From Chitinophagaceae bacterium (GTDB lineage: Bacteria; Bacteroidota; Bacteroidia; Chitinophagales; UBA10324), in NCBI GenBank assembly GCA_947469485.1, contig CANIPU010000006.1:106110-170109 (forward strand): a stretch of 64,000 nucleotides of DNA. Direction: 5' to 3'. Of this stretch, positions 19,006 to 28,939 are shown piece by piece (position 1 is the first letter of the stretch; each line of letters opens with the position of its first letter). A program made the translations under genes and the position numbers. The notes beneath the pieces were generated by a model. That model saw only the letters and a program-made list of their open reading frames with translations. It did not search any database and was not told where the DNA came from.

Positions 19006-20924
19006 TGAAAAAACTGATTTTAATTTTTACTTTTTTTTTATTCTGTTTTAATTATGGCTACACTCAGGATTTTCATAATCTTAATACAGCAACTAAAAAA
19101 GCTTTAAAATTATATTCTGAAGGAAAGGAATTATTAAACGAACAAAAGGATGCCGAAGCAATTAAGCCTTTTGAACAATCGGTAATTGAAGATCCGATTT
19201 TTATTGATGCTTGGTTAATTCTTGGTGAATTGTATAATGAAACACAACAATATGAAAAGGCAATAACAGCTTTTGAAACTTCATTTACTTTAAAACCTGA
19301 TGCAAGATCCAGTGCATATTATTTTGTTGCTGAAAGTTTTTGGAATCTGGATGATTATAAAAATACAATTGGTGCATTATCCAAGTATTTATCATTTACC
19401 AATCTTCCACCGGAATGGGTTGAAAATTCAAAGCACATTTTGTCTAACGCAAAATTTGCTTTAGAAGCGGTTAAAAACCCGGTTCCATTTAATCCTATAA
19501 ACTTAGGAGACAGTATTAATTCTAAATACCTTGACTTATTTCCATCATTAACAGCTGATGAAAATACTTTGGTATTTATGCGAAGAGATCCTTATGGTAA
19601 AGATTGGAATGAAGATTTTTACATTTCTCATTTCGTAAAAGAGCGTTGGACCAAAGCAAGAAATATGGGTGATGAATTGAATTCAATTTATCAGGATGGA
19701 GCTATGTCACTTACCAATAAAGGTAACGAAATGTATTTTGCATCTGATCGAAAAGGCGGGTTTGGCAGTGTAGATATTTATTATTCTCAAAGAAAAAACG
19801 GAAAGTGGACTATTCCGGTTAATCTGGGTGCTTCTGTAAATTCTGTTGCCTGGGAAACACAGCCGAGTATATCTGCTGATGGAAAAACATTATACTTCGT
19901 AAGCTCTCGCCCCAGCGGTCTGGGTGGTAGCGACATTTGGATGACCACAAAAAATTTAAAAGGTCTGTGGAATACGCCAATTAACTTGGGGCCAACTATA
20001 AATACTAAATACGAAGAGCAAACTCCATTTATTCATTCCGATGGGCAAACTCTTTATTTCAGCAGTTTTGGTCACCCCGGTATGGGAAGTGCTGATATTT
20101 TTTATTGCCGAAAGGATTCTATAGGAAAATGGAACACACCAATAAATCTTGGATATCCGATTAATACTAAAAATGAAGAAAACAGTTTTACCGTAAGCCT
20201 GGATGGTAAACATGTTTATTACAGTAGTGAAAAAGGAAAAGAGAAAGGCGACCTTGATTTGTTTTATTTTGATTTACCTGAAGGAGCCAGGCCAATTCCT
20301 GTTACTTATCTGAATGGAATAATTACAAATATTACTTCTGGTGATTTTTTGAATGCAGAGGTGCAGCTAATTGATTTAGAAACCGGAAATTCAATTAACA
20401 GCTTTAGTTCAGATGCAACTACCGGCGAATATTTAATTTCAATTCCATCAGGAAAAAATTATGCATTAAATGTTTCAAAAAATGGTTTTCTGTTTTATTC
20501 TGAAAATTTTTCTTTAGCTGATCACAATCCTTCAGAACCATATAAATTAGATATTAAACTTCAACCTGTAAAAACAGGAGAGAGTGTGGTTTTGAAAAAT
20601 ATTTTTTTTGAAACTGGTTCTGCTGATTTGAAAAAAGAATCAACTGTTGAATTAAATAAACTGGTTTCTCTATTGAAAGAAAATCAAAACCTTAAAATTG
20701 AAATCAGTGGTCATACTGATAATGTAGGAGGGGAAAAGGAAAATCTGGCTCTTTCAGAAAATCGTGCAAAAGCAGTTTATGACTTTTTAGTAAATGCAGG
20801 TATTGCAGCAACTAAATTGAGCTATAAAGGATATGGCGAAACCAGACCGATTAGCTTAAACGATACTGAGGAAGGTCGAGCTACGAACAGGAGAACTGAG
20901 TTCACTGTTATTTCCACACAGTAA
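19005..20924 (+). CDS. OmpA-family protein with TPR, PD40 propeller and CarboxypepD-like domain (PorE-like architecture)
   Basis: A 639-residue envelope protein. Signal peptide (LILIFTFFLFCFNYGYTQ), then TPR repeats (residues 25-140), then a PD40/WD40-type beta-propeller with repeated blocks such as MSLTNKGNEMYFASDRKGGFG and PSISADGKTLYFVSSRPSGLGG (about residues 160-420). A carboxypeptidase-regulatory-like beta domain (430-520) follows, and a C-terminal OmpA peptidoglycan-binding domain with IEISGHTDNVGGEKENLALS and ENRAKAVYDFL. This order is that of PorE of the type IX secretion system. No lipobox cysteine is visible here, unlike the second copy at 54148. Probably anchors envelope complexes to peptidoglycan. 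Confidence 0.87.
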   Translation: MKKLILIFTFFLFCFNYGYTQDFHNLNTATKKALKLYSEGKELLNEQKDAEAIKPFEQSVIEDPIFIDAWLILGELYNETQQYEKAITAFETSFTLKPDARSSAYYFVAESFWNLDDYKNTIGALSKYLSFTNLPPEWVENSKHILSNAKFALEAVKNPVPFNPINLGDSINSKYLDLFPSLTADENTLVFMRRDPYGKDWNEDFYISHFVKERWTKARNMGDELNSIYQDGAMSLTNKGNEMYFASDRKGGFGSVDIYYSQRKNGKWTIPVNLGASVNSVAWETQPSISADGKTLYFVSSRPSGLGGSDIWMTTKNLKGLWNTPINLGPTINTKYEEQTPFIHSDGQTLYFSSFGHPGMGSADIFYCRKDSIGKWNTPINLGYPINTKNEENSFTVSLDGKHVYYSSEKGKEKGDLDLFYFDLPEGARPIPVTYLNGIITNITSGDFLNAEVQLIDLETGNSINSFSSDATTGEYLISIPSGKNYALNVSKNGFLFYSENFSLADHNPSEPYKLDIKLQPVKTGESVVLKNIFFETGSADLKKESTVELNKLVSLLKENQNLKIEISGHTDNVGGEKENLALSENRAKAVYDFLVNAGIAATKLSYKGYGETRPISLNDTEEGRATNRRTEFTVISTQ

Positions 20925-20969
20925 ATTTTGGCATTATTTTCGGCAACTGAATATCTAAATCTCAATTCA

Positions 20970-21713
20970 ATGAATAAACTAATTTACACATTTGTGTTTT
21001 TGACATTAACATTAAATGTATTTGCACAAAAACAATTAACCGGAGAAAAAAGGTTTAAAGCAATTAATGCTGACCCTGTGGTTTATCTCGATGATACAGT
21101 TTATAGTAAGGGAACACCATATTGTATAATGAAGGAAATAAAAGTAAATGAATATCATCCTGATTACAGTGTTAAAAACCTCAGGAATGAAGAACTTATC
21201 TATATAAAGTGGGATACAAAATCAGGAGTTTTAGGATCTTATGTTTTAACTTTTAAAAAGGATGGCAAGATCGTGAAACTCGGAACAATAGGGGAGGAAA
21301 AATTTCCAGAAATGCTTATCAATAATGATTTGTTTGTAAACAATGATGTACCTACCGACAGGGAAACAAATTTCATTAGTAATAATGGCGGGGCGTCCGG
21401 GGGAACAAAAACAAATAATAAAAGCAATTCAGAAATTTATGTAGCCGATAAATTCATTACTCAGGATCTCATGAAAATCGGAGAATGGAAATTGACAAAT
21501 TCATATTATGAAAGCAAAGTACTTTGGTACGAAACCGAATGGTATGATAAAGGCGGAACAAAAGTGGCGCAGGCAAAATTTAAAAAGGATGATGCTGATC
21601 AGGCAATGGTACTTACCTATTCTGATAATAAAACAACGCAGCTTTCTGTATCACCTTCACAAAGTGCTAAAAAAGTTATTGCTACCTTTCTTCGTGAGAA
21701 TGGATATCTATAA
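20970..21713 (+). CDS. Exported protein of unknown function
   Basis: The frame is open from a TTG at 20928, but the ATG at 20970 is preferred because it directly begins a signal peptide (MNKLIYTFVFLTLTLNVFAQ). The mature protein of about 227 residues is lysine- and beta-rich, with a polar low-complexity stretch (NNGGASGGTKTNNKSN) in the middle and a C-terminal 'VIATFLRENGYL'. The family is not recognised. It follows the OmpA-family gene after a 45-base gap and is closed by a strong bidirectional terminator. Confidence 0.75.
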   Translation: MNKLIYTFVFLTLTLNVFAQKQLTGEKRFKAINADPVVYLDDTVYSKGTPYCIMKEIKVNEYHPDYSVKNLRNEELIYIKWDTKSGVLGSYVLTFKKDGKIVKLGTIGEEKFPEMLINNDLFVNNDVPTDRETNFISNNGGASGGTKTNNKSNSEIYVADKFITQDLMKIGEWKLTNSYYESKVLWYETEWYDKGGTKVAQAKFKKDDADQAMVLTYSDNKTTQLSVSPSQSAKKVIATFLRENGYL

Positions 21714-21728
21714 TTAAATCATTTCCCT

Positions 21729-21766
21729 AAAAAAGCCAGTCAAAATAATTTTCGACTGGCTTTTTT
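21729..21766. terminator. Strong bidirectional intrinsic terminator
   Basis: Perfect 13-bp arms (AAAAAAGCCAGTC and GACTGGCTTTTTT) around a 12-base loop between convergent genes. Confidence 0.88.
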
Positions 21767-21784
21767 ATTTTTAAAATTCTGTAT

Positions 21785-22360
21785 TTAAAAATTTGAATTC
21801 TGCAATTCAAAAAATGATTGCGGATGCATGCACAAAGGACAGGTTTCTGGTGCTTTCATTCCTTCATGCAGGTGACCGCAATTGCGGCATTTCCAGATTA
21901 ATTTTTCATTGCGAACAAAAACTTTACCTTCTTCCAGATTTGTATAAAGTATTTTAAATCGCTCTTCATGCGCTTTCTCCACTTTTGAAATCAATTTGAA
22001 TTTAGCGGCAATTTCTTTGAACCCTTCGTCTTCTGCAGTCTTCGCAAACTCAACATACAACTTAGTCCATTCTTCGTTTTCACCCTCAGCAGATGCTTTC
22101 AGATTATCGAGTGTGTCTTTAATCTCTCCGGCAGGATAGGTTGCAGTTATTTCAACAGCACCACCTTCCAGAAATTTGAAAAATATTTTAGCATGTTCTC
22201 TTTCATTCAATGATGTTTCGAGAAAAATTTCTGCTATTTGTTCCAGCCCTTCCTTTTTTGCCTGACTTGCATAGAAATCATACCTCATTCGAGCCTGTGA
22301 TTCACCGGCAAATGCTTTCAAAACATTTTGTTCTGTTCTTGTTCCTTTTATACTTTTCAT
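21785..22360 (-). CDS. Rubrerythrin
   Basis: A diiron peroxidase of about 191 residues protecting against peroxide. The frame extends eight codons further upstream to 22384, but the methionine starting [19 protein letters not shown] matches the usual rubrerythrin start. The ferritin-like domain shows [15 protein letters not shown] and [20 protein letters not shown], then the second iron-binding helix (EKAHEERF). The C-terminal rubredoxin-like domain has two Cys-x2-Cys pairs (WKCRNCGH and CPLCMHP). Single gene between two terminators. Confidence 0.95.
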   Translation of the reverse strand: MKSIKGTRTEQNVLKAFAGESQARMRYDFYASQAKKEGLEQIAEIFLETSLNEREHAKIFFKFLEGGAVEITATYPAGEIKDTLDNLKASAEGENEEWTKLYVEFAKTAEDEGFKEIAAKFKLISKVEKAHEERFKILYTNLEEGKVFVRNEKLIWKCRNCGHLHEGMKAPETCPLCMHPQSFFELQNSNF

Positions 22361-22477
22361 AACCTCAACCATTTTATTAATCAAAGTTGAGGCTAATTGA
22401 ATTTTAAATTTATGACTCTTGTCACTAAATCAAATGACAGAAATCAAATTTTTATTAAAAGGAATTTTCTAAAAACA

Positions 22478-22510
22478 AAAAGCCACTCCGGAAAAACCCG
22501 AAATGGCTTT
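22478..22510 (-). terminator. Probable terminator with imperfect stem
   Basis: Arms AAAGCCA and TGGCTTT with an internally mismatched CCGG/CCCG region. It lies just after the broken outer-membrane gene read on the minus strand. Confidence 0.5.
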
Positions 22511-22531
22511 AATAAAGCTTGAAAAAGATTT

Positions 22532-23446
22532 TTATCTTGAATCGGCTCTGAAACGAAAAGCTATTCCGGTATTGGCAAACCAACCATCTAAGTTTCTGCG
22601 ATAAACAAAATCTGAATTCTGTAATTCATTATCTTCATTATAAAGTTGGTACATGCGACCAAGAGTGCGACCGCCTTCAGCAAACCAAACAATGTTTTTA
22701 GTTAAATAGCAATTCACAAAAGCTTTTACTTGATTGTGTCCGAAACTTTTATCGCCATCGCGCACATACATTTTTTCTGTTTGATTTGATAAATTGTACG
22801 AACCTGTAATTGATAAATATGATGCACCTGCATACATAGTTTTTCCAAGTTTGTATTCCACATTTAAATTTGCAGGCATGTCACCCCATATATTTAATTT
22901 GTCATTTGGGTTCCATTCAATACCAACTAATGGCATTACAAAATCACCAAAGCATTCTTTGTTGTAATACATTCCGAAATGATATTTTAATTTTTCACTT
23001 CGCTTGTAATTAAATAACAGTAAACCTCCCATTTGAAAATTGTTTTCGCCAAAGGAAATTTTATCTTAATTTATTTTTGGAAGAGTTAGTATCAGGGCTT
23101 TCCATTTTTCATTTTTAAAATGTTTTTCGTAACCAATGGCTAATCCGGTGTTGTATAAATATTTTTTTTGATTCGTCTGACCTGTTGCATGAAAATTTAA
23201 CTGTGAGTAATTTCCACCAAATAAAATAACATCTTTATTTTTCTGAACCATAGGAAGCAAAAAGGATGCATCGTACTGCATAACTTCCAGTTTACTGTTT
23301 GATTCGGTTAAATATGAACTTCCGGGAAAATACTGTAGCCGAAGGTTTAATAAATCTGTATAAGGTTGTGCAACCAAAACATTAGCAGCGCATATTAAAA
23401 CCGCAACACAAAAAATCTTTTTAAAAGCAATCATTTGATGTTTCAT
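22532..23446 (-). pseudogene. Outer-membrane beta-barrel protein gene interrupted by one in-frame stop
   Basis: Two reading frames at 23446-23066 and 23032-22532 lie in the same phase and together make one protein of about 304 residues. The only interruption is the TAA at 23068-23066, between LTLPKIN and DKISFGENNFQMGG. A TCA (Ser) to TAA change would explain it. The first part has a signal peptide (FCVAVLICAANVLVAQ). The second part has barrel-like strands (YKRSEKLKYHFGMYYN, LVGIEWNPNDKLNIWG) and a final 'TGIAFRFRADSR'. It resembles DUF6268-type outer-membrane proteins. Either a recent pseudogene, stop readthrough, or a base-call error; all downstream codons are still intact. Confidence 0.75.
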
Positions 23447-23588
23447 TAGTATGAATTTGAATGGTGTTTAAATATTCAAACCTTCGTAACGAATTGATTC
23501 TAAAAAAGATTTATGATTGACTAAATGATGGAAATTTTAAGTAAAACCTGATAATTAGTCGGAATATGAAATATTGTCGAGTTTAATT

Positions 23589-24401
23589 TTAAATAATTGC
23601 AGCCCGAACTTTCAATAATTTTTGAAGCAGTGGTTCAATTAAATCTAATTTCAACATATTGGTTCCGTCTGATTTTGCGGTGGATGGATTCGGATGAGTT
23701 TCAATAAACAATCCCTCAACGCCTACTGCCACTCCTGCTTTCGAAATGGTTTCAATGAATTCAGGTTTGCCACCAGTAACTCCTGATGCATTGTTTGGTT
23801 GCTGAACAGAATGGGTGCAGTCGAGCACAACTGGAACATTCAGTTTTTGCATTTCAATAATATTTCGATAATCAACTACCAAGTCTGAATATCCGAAAGA
23901 GTTTCCACGCTCAGTTAAAAAAACATTTTTATTTCCGGCTTCAATACATTTATCAATTGCATGTTTCATAGAAGCTGCTGATAGAAATTGTCCCTTTTTT
24001 ATGTTCACTGCTTTACCGGTTTTCGCAGCTGCAATAATTAAATCTGTTTGTCTGCAAAGAAATGCAGGTATTTGTAACACATCCACAAACTCAGCAGCAA
24101 TTGCAGCTTCGTGGGCTTCATGAATATCAGTAACAATTGGTAATTGCAATTGCTCACGAACTTTTACTAAAATTTTTAAAGCAGCTTCATCACCAATTCC
24201 GGTGAATGAACTTGCTGATGAACGGTTTGCCTTCCGGTACGATGACTTGAATATGAGCGGAATTTTTAATCGTTCACAAATTTCTTTCAACCTGGTTGCT
24301 GTTTGAAAAATCATTTCTTCATTCTCAACAACACAAGGTCCAGCCATCAGAAAAAAATTATTTGAATCGATATTTTTAAGAAGAGGAATTTGTGGAATCA
24401 T
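23589..24401 (-). CDS. kdsA: 3-deoxy-8-phosphooctulonate synthase (KDO-8-P synthase)
   Basis: A 270-residue aldolase joining phosphoenolpyruvate and arabinose-5-phosphate for lipopolysaccharide core synthesis. Typical motifs: MAGPCVVENEEM, FKSSYRKANRSS, IVTDIHEAHEAA, NIKKGQFLSAASMKH, LTERGNSFGYSDLVVDYR, and DGTNML near the end. It is the third gene after rarA and an MBL hydrolase on the minus strand (42-base gap). Together with lpxK further on it shows an LPS-type outer membrane. Confidence 0.96.
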   Translation of the reverse strand: MIPQIPLLKNIDSNNFFLMAGPCVVENEEMIFQTATRLKEICERLKIPLIFKSSYRKANRSSASSFTGIGDEAALKILVKVREQLQLPIVTDIHEAHEAAIAAEFVDVLQIPAFLCRQTDLIIAAAKTGKAVNIKKGQFLSAASMKHAIDKCIEAGNKNVFLTERGNSFGYSDLVVDYRNIIEMQKLNVPVVLDCTHSVQQPNNASGVTGGKPEFIETISKAGVAVGVEGLFIETHPNPSTAKSDGTNMLKLDLIEPLLQKLLKVRAAII

Positions 24402-24443
24402 AAGTTGAAATCAAAAATTATAAATCAAAGATTAAAAAATAAA

Positions 24444-25121
24444 TCACATTGCAATTGTTTCACCGATTTTCATTAATAAAAGTTCTTTTCCATTTCGCCC
24501 GAACTCATCAATTGCTTTTTGATGATCAATTTTTATTGGAGGAAAAGTATCGTAGTGTATACCAATAATTTTGTCGCACCCAATAAATTCAGCGCAGGTT
24601 GCAGCATCAAAATAATCCATTGTAAAATTGCTGCCTATTGGAAGAAGTGCAAAATCAAGTTTGTATCTGATACCAATTAATTTCATATCCATTGTTAAAG
24701 CAGTATCGCCTGCGAAATAAAAATTTCCTTCATTCGATTCAACAATAAACCCGCCCGGATTTCCTCCAAAAGCTCCATCCGGAAACTGACTGCTGTGCAC
24801 TGCAAGTACATAAGTTACTTTCCCAAAATCAAATTGCCAGATCCCACCAAAATTCATTCCATGCCCTTTTAATCCTTTTTTTTCGTAGTAAGAAACTATC
24901 TCGTAATTCGAAATAATTTTTGCATTAGTTCTTGAAGCAATTGTTTCGACATCAAAAACATGGTCGCCATGTGCATGAGAAATTAAAATGTAGTCAGCCG
25001 GAATTTTTTCGATTTCAATATTTTTTGCTAATGGATTTTGGCTGATGAACGGATCGAAAAGTAAATATTTTCCATTCACCTCCACACCAAAACAAGAATG
25101 ACCGTAGTAAGTTAAATTCAT
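24444..25121 (-). CDS. Metal-dependent hydrolase, MBL fold (UPF0173 type)
   Basis: A 225-residue metallo-beta-lactamase-fold hydrolase. The metal ligands are seen in HAHGDHVFDVE (HxHxDH) and in FAGDTALTMDM; MNLTYYGHSCF at the start and the C-terminal IIGIHYDTFPPIKID are typical of the UPF0173 group. Substrate unknown. It lies 9 bases downstream of rarA on the same strand. Confidence 0.9.
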   Translation of the reverse strand: MNLTYYGHSCFGVEVNGKYLLFDPFISQNPLAKNIEIEKIPADYILISHAHGDHVFDVETIASRTNAKIISNYEIVSYYEKKGLKGHGMNFGGIWQFDFGKVTYVLAVHSSQFPDGAFGGNPGGFIVESNEGNFYFAGDTALTMDMKLIGIRYKLDFALLPIGSNFTMDYFDAATCAEFIGCDKIIGIHYDTFPPIKIDHQKAIDEFGRNGKELLLMKIGETIAM

Positions 25122-25130
25122 AATTATTTT

Positions 25131-26420
25131 TTAGTAACCGTATTTCTCTTTCCAATTCCTCCTTAGCATTTCACGCATTTCATTCTCTCTTGCATTATTA
25201 CCGGGGTCAAAAATTTTTGTGCCATGAATTTGTTCGGGTAGGTATTCCAGATTTACAAAATTGCCAGGATGCGAATGAGCGTAATCATATTCTTTTCCGT
25301 AATTCAAATCTTTCATCAACTTGGTTGGCGCATTTCGTAAATGCAAGGGCACCGAAAGGTCGCCTGTTTTTCTTACTATTGAAAGTGCATCTTCAATTGC
25401 CATATATGCAGCATTGCTTTTTGGTGAGCAAGCAAGATATACTACAGTTTGGGAAAGAATAATTCTGCATTCAGGATAGCCGATTGAATTCACGGCCTGA
25501 AAACAAGAGTTAGCCAGCACCAATGCGGTTGGATTTGCATTGCCTATATCTTCACTCGCTAAAATCAACATTCGGCGTGCAATGAACAATGGATCTTCGC
25601 CGCCTTCAATCATTCTTGCTAAATAGTATACAGCAGCATTTGGGTCGGAGCCGCGCATTGATTTAATGAATGCAGAAATAATATCGTAGTGCTGTTCTCC
25701 GCTCTTATCGTAGAGCGCCATTTTTTTGTTCAGTGATTTTGTCACTGAATCATTGGTTATAATAATTTCTTTTTCATCAGAAGTATTAACTACTAACTCA
25801 AAAAGATTCAACAACTTTCTTGCATCGCCGCCTGAAAATCGTAGCAACGCTTCTTCTTCTTTTATTGTAATTTTTTTTCGGTTCAACCATTCATCTTTCT
25901 TCATTGCATCTTCCAGCAATAGCAATAAATCTTTTTTCTCTAATGACTGCAACACAAAAACCTGGCAGCGTGATAACAAGGCCGAGATAACTTCGAATGA
26001 GGGATTTTCAGTAGTTGCACCAATCAATGTGATAATTCCTTTTTCCACTGCTCCAAGCAAAGAATCTTGTTGTGATTTACTGAAGCGATGAATTTCATCA
26101 ATGAACAAAATCGCTTTTCCTTTTTGTTTTGCCTGCTCAATAACTTCACGAATATCTTTTACACCCGAATTAATGGCACTTAATGAAAAAAATGGCAATG
26201 AAGTTTGCTCAGCTATCATCTGAGCCAGAGTTGTTTTACCTACACCAGGTGGCCCCCAGAAAATCATGGATGGAATTACACCTTTTTCAATAAGAGTACG
26301 CAAAGGTTTTCCTTCACCGGCAAGATGTTCCTGACCAACTAATTCTTTCCATGTTCGAGGACGGACTCTTTCAGCAAGCGGAATCATAGTATCCATAACC
26401 GCAAAGTAATTATTTTGCAA
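25131..26420 (-). CDS. rarA: Replication-associated recombination protein RarA (MgsA)
   Basis: A 429-residue AAA+ ATPase acting at stalled replication forks with SSB and RecA. Walker [13 protein letters not shown], Walker B and sensor region [25 protein letters not shown] and the C-terminal tetramerisation domain ([33 protein letters not shown]) are clear. The annotated ATG starts [17 protein letters not shown]; the internal MDTM or MIPLAE methionines are equally likely starts. Divergent from pyrD with only ten bases between the outermost start codons. Confidence 0.95.
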   Translation of the reverse strand: MQNNYFAVMDTMIPLAERVRPRTWKELVGQEHLAGEGKPLRTLIEKGVIPSMIFWGPPGVGKTTLAQMIAEQTSLPFFSLSAINSGVKDIREVIEQAKQKGKAILFIDEIHRFSKSQQDSLLGAVEKGIITLIGATTENPSFEVISALLSRCQVFVLQSLEKKDLLLLLEDAMKKDEWLNRKKITIKEEEALLRFSGGDARKLLNLFELVVNTSDEKEIIITNDSVTKSLNKKMALYDKSGEQHYDIISAFIKSMRGSDPNAAVYYLARMIEGGEDPLFIARRMLILASEDIGNANPTALVLANSCFQAVNSIGYPECRIILSQTVVYLACSPKSNAAYMAIEDALSIVRKTGDLSVPLHLRNAPTKLMKDLNYGKEYDYAHSHPGNFVNLEYLPEQIHGTKIFDPGNNARENEMREMLRRNWKEKYGY

Positions 26421-26430
26421 GCCAATATTT

Positions 26431-27486
26431 ATGATTTACAAAACATTTATTAAACCACTGCTTTTTAACCTCTCTGCTGAAAATGCACATCACTTTACTA
26501 CCGTGATGATGAGAAAGTCACCTGTTAGATGGTCATTAGAAAAATTGTGTTCTTATCATAACTCTTCATTGGAGAAGGAAGTGATGGGATTAAAATTTCC
26601 AAATCCGGTTGGTCTTGCTGCTGGTTTTGATAAGAATGGATTTTACTTAAGAGAAATGCAGTCGCTTGGCTTTGGTTTTGTTGAAATAGGAACTGTAACT
26701 CCATTACCACAACCCGGAAACGATAAACCAAGATTATTTCGATTGCCTGTTGACGAAGCGCTCATTAATAGAATGGGATTTAATAATTATGGTGTTGAGG
26801 TAGCAGCTGCAAGAATTATTGCTGCCAGAAAAATTCTTGGCGAAAACACCAACAATGGCGGAAGAATGATAATAGGGGGTAACATTGGAAAAAACAAAAT
26901 CACTCCGAATGAAAAGGCCGTTAATGATTACATCATCGGATTTGAAAAGTTGTTTGATGCAGTTGATTATTTTGTTGTGAATGTGAGTTCTCCAAACACC
27001 CCAAATCTGCGTGAGTTGCAGGAAGAAAAACCATTGAGAGAAATTTTATCAGAACTTCAGAAAAGAAATTCTCAAAAGGAGAAACCCAAGCCATTACTTT
27101 TAAAAATTGCTCCGGATTTAAGTTTTGAGCAAATTGATTTGATACTGCGAATTTGTATCGACAATAAACTGGCGGGAATTGTAGCGACTAACACAACCAT
27201 TTCACGAGATGGATTAAAAACTTCATCTGAAAAATTAAATTCAATTGGTTCCGGCGGATTGAGTGGCAAACCATTAATCAATCGTTCAATTGAAATAATA
27301 AATTACATCGCTAAAAAATCAAATAAGCAATTAGCAATAATTGGAGTGGGAGGAATTCATACACCGGATGATGCAACCAAAATGCTTGATGCCGGCGCTG
27401 ATTTAATTCAGCTTTATACAGGATTGATTTATGAAGGACCTTTTGTAGTGAAAAATATTCTGAAGAGAATTTCTTCTACCCATTAA
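26431..27486 (+). CDS. pyrD: Dihydroorotate dehydrogenase (quinone), with a hairpin-derived insertion
   Basis: A 351-residue membrane-associated class 2 enzyme oxidising dihydroorotate to orotate in pyrimidine synthesis. Visible signatures are the N-terminal amphipathic helix region ([12 protein letters not shown]), [42 protein letters not shown], the catalytic serine region [15 protein letters not shown], and FMN-phosphate loops GGLSGKP and [13 protein letters not shown]. Residues 137-145 (GENTNNGGR) form an extra loop between the usual short linker and MIIGGNIG, and the same nonapeptide occurs in an unrelated protein at 57342-57797. The 3' end overlaps the convergent gene by 11 bases. Confidence 0.95.
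   Translation: MIYKTFIKPLLFNLSAENAHHFTTVMMRKSPVRWSLEKLCSYHNSSLEKEVMGLKFPNPVGLAAGFDKNGFYLREMQSLGFGFVEIGTVTPLPQPGNDKPRLFRLPVDEALINRMGFNNYGVEVAAARIIAARKILGENTNNGGRMIIGGNIGKNKITPNEKAVNDYIIGFEKLFDAVDYFVVNVSSPNTPNLRELQEEKPLREILSELQKRNSQKEKPKPLLLKIAPDLSFEQIDLILRICIDNKLAGIVATNTTISRDGLKTSSEKLNSIGSGGLSGKPLINRSIEIINYIAKKSNKQLAIIGVGGIHTPDDATKMLDAGADLIQLYTGLIYEGPFVVKNILKRISSTH
26839..26865 (+). repeat. In-frame coding copy of a GGTGAAAACACC-type hairpin element
   Basis: Codons 137-145 of pyrD (GGC GAA AAC ACC ... AGA) reproduce the core of the palindromic element seen perfectly at 57528-57551. Here the palindrome has partly decayed (GGCGAAAACACC), but the encoded peptide GENTNNGGR is unchanged. Confidence 0.6.
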
Positions 27487-28138
27487 TTCCAAAAACATAC
27501 TGAATAATATTGGCTCCCATTTGTAATGCTTTGGTACGAAGTTCTACAGGGTCACCATGTACATCGTCCCAGCCATCGCCAAGGTCGCATTCGAAATTGT
27601 AAAAGGCAACCAATCGTCCTTCGTAAATTAAACCGAAACCTTGCGGAATTTTATCATCGTGTTCATGAACTTTCGGCAAGCCGTTCGGAAAATTATATTT
27701 CTGATGATAAACAGGATGAGAGAACGGCAATTCAACAAAATCCAATTCAGGAAAAATTTTTTTCATTTCTTTTCTGATAAAAGGATCTATTCCAAAATCA
27801 TCATTGATAAATAAAAAGCCACCACCTGTTAAATAAGTTCTTAGGTTTTGAGCATCCTCTGAATTAAAAACAACATTTCCATGTCCAGTCATGTAAATAA
27901 AAGGATAATTAAAAACATCTGGTGAACCGGGTTCAACAGTTGCATATTCTTCATTGATATTTGTGCCGATATTCTGATTACAAAACCTTGCAAGGTTACG
28001 AAGTGAGTGAACATCATTGTACCAATCACCACCTCCGCTGTATTTTAATAATGCCAGTTGAATAGTTGGGGCAGGAGCAAGTGAAGAGAAAGAAATTCCA
28101 CAAATAATAAGTGAGATAAAAAAGAATTTAAGTTTCAT
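27476..28138 (-). CDS. Exported DUF4159 domain protein
   Basis: A 220-residue protein with an N-terminal signal peptide ([20 protein letters not shown]). The DUF4159 core is recognised from [33 protein letters not shown] and [12 protein letters not shown], and it ends '[14 protein letters not shown]'. DUF4159 proteins have a class I glutamine-amidotransferase-like fold without a known reaction. The ATG overlaps the rsmE stop by four bases. Convergent with pyrD, overlapping it by 11 bases. Confidence 0.88.
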   Translation of the reverse strand: MKLKFFFISLIICGISFSSLAPAPTIQLALLKYSGGGDWYNDVHSLRNLARFCNQNIGTNINEEYATVEPGSPDVFNYPFIYMTGHGNVVFNSEDAQNLRTYLTGGGFLFINDDFGIDPFIRKEMKKIFPELDFVELPFSHPVYHQKYNFPNGLPKVHEHDDKIPQGFGLIYEGRLVAFYNFECDLGDGWDDVHGDPVELRTKALQMGANIIQYVFGING

Positions 28139-28839
28139 TGATTCAGTAAATTTAGGTGAACAATTGCAACCAATGCAGCAGTTTCAGTTCTTAATCTGTT
28201 ATTTCCAATTATTACTTCTTTAAACTCGGCATCGTTAGCAGCTTTTAATTCAGCATCTGAAAAATCTCCTTCAGGTCCGATTAAAATTGTTGCATTATTT
28301 CCTTGCTTATAAACTGAAGAAAGTTGAGTCTTATTTTCTCCAAGGTGACATATAAATTTTTGATTTTTGATTACAGATTTTTGATTTAAGAATTCCTTAA
28401 TCGGAATAATTTCATTCAATTTGGGAAGCGAAGCCCTCATACTTTGTTTCATAGCACTCACACTAATTCGATTCAATCTTTCCAGATTTATTTTCCTGCG
28501 TTCGCTATGATCACATTCAATGAATGAGATTTCATTAATACCAATTTCAACAGCTTTTTCCAAAAGCCATTCAATCCGCTCAATGTTTTTTGTTGGTGCA
28601 ATAGCCAAATGAATTTTTGAATTTGAGCTGCCTTCTTCTTTCCATTTTTTTATTACTTCAAATCCAGAATGTGATTTATGTGCGGATGTAATTTTTGCCT
28701 TGTAAAAATTTCCTGCTCCATCAATCAAATTAATTTCGTCTCCGTCAATATGGCGAAGCACTTTTATGCAGTGATAAGATTCTTCTTCACTGAGAATTGA
28801 AATTCCATTAATTATTTCGGGGCAAAAGAATAAATCCAT
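28135..28839 (-). CDS. rsmE: 16S rRNA m3U1498 methyltransferase RsmE
   Basis: A 234-residue SPOUT-class methyltransferase modifying U1498 of 16S rRNA. The N-terminal PUA-like part (MDLFFCPEIINGISIL, HCIKVLRH) is followed by AIAPTKNIERIEWLLEKAVEIG, the knot motif ATILIGPEGDFSDAEL and NNRLRTETAALVAI. It is co-transcribed with the downstream DUF4159 gene (four-base overlap). Confidence 0.95.
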   Translation of the reverse strand: MDLFFCPEIINGISILSEEESYHCIKVLRHIDGDEINLIDGAGNFYKAKITSAHKSHSGFEVIKKWKEEGSSNSKIHLAIAPTKNIERIEWLLEKAVEIGINEISFIECDHSERRKINLERLNRISVSAMKQSMRASLPKLNEIIPIKEFLNQKSVIKNQKFICHLGENKTQLSSVYKQGNNATILIGPEGDFSDAELKAANDAEFKEVIIGNNRLRTETAALVAIVHLNLLNQ

Positions 28840-28886
28840 AGCTAATAATTTGCAAGATTACTTTAAAGAATGAATTAAGAAAATAA

Positions 28887-28920
28887 AAAAAGCCAGTTCG
28901 GTTAATTCGAAATGGCTTTT
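28887..28920 (-). terminator. Intrinsic terminator
   Basis: Arms AAAAGCCA and TGGCTTTT with an inner TTCG/CGAA pairing, A- and T-rich flanks, 20 bases after the SRPBCC-domain gene on the minus strand. Confidence 0.7.
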
Positions 28921-28939
28921 AAAATGATATCTAATAAAA

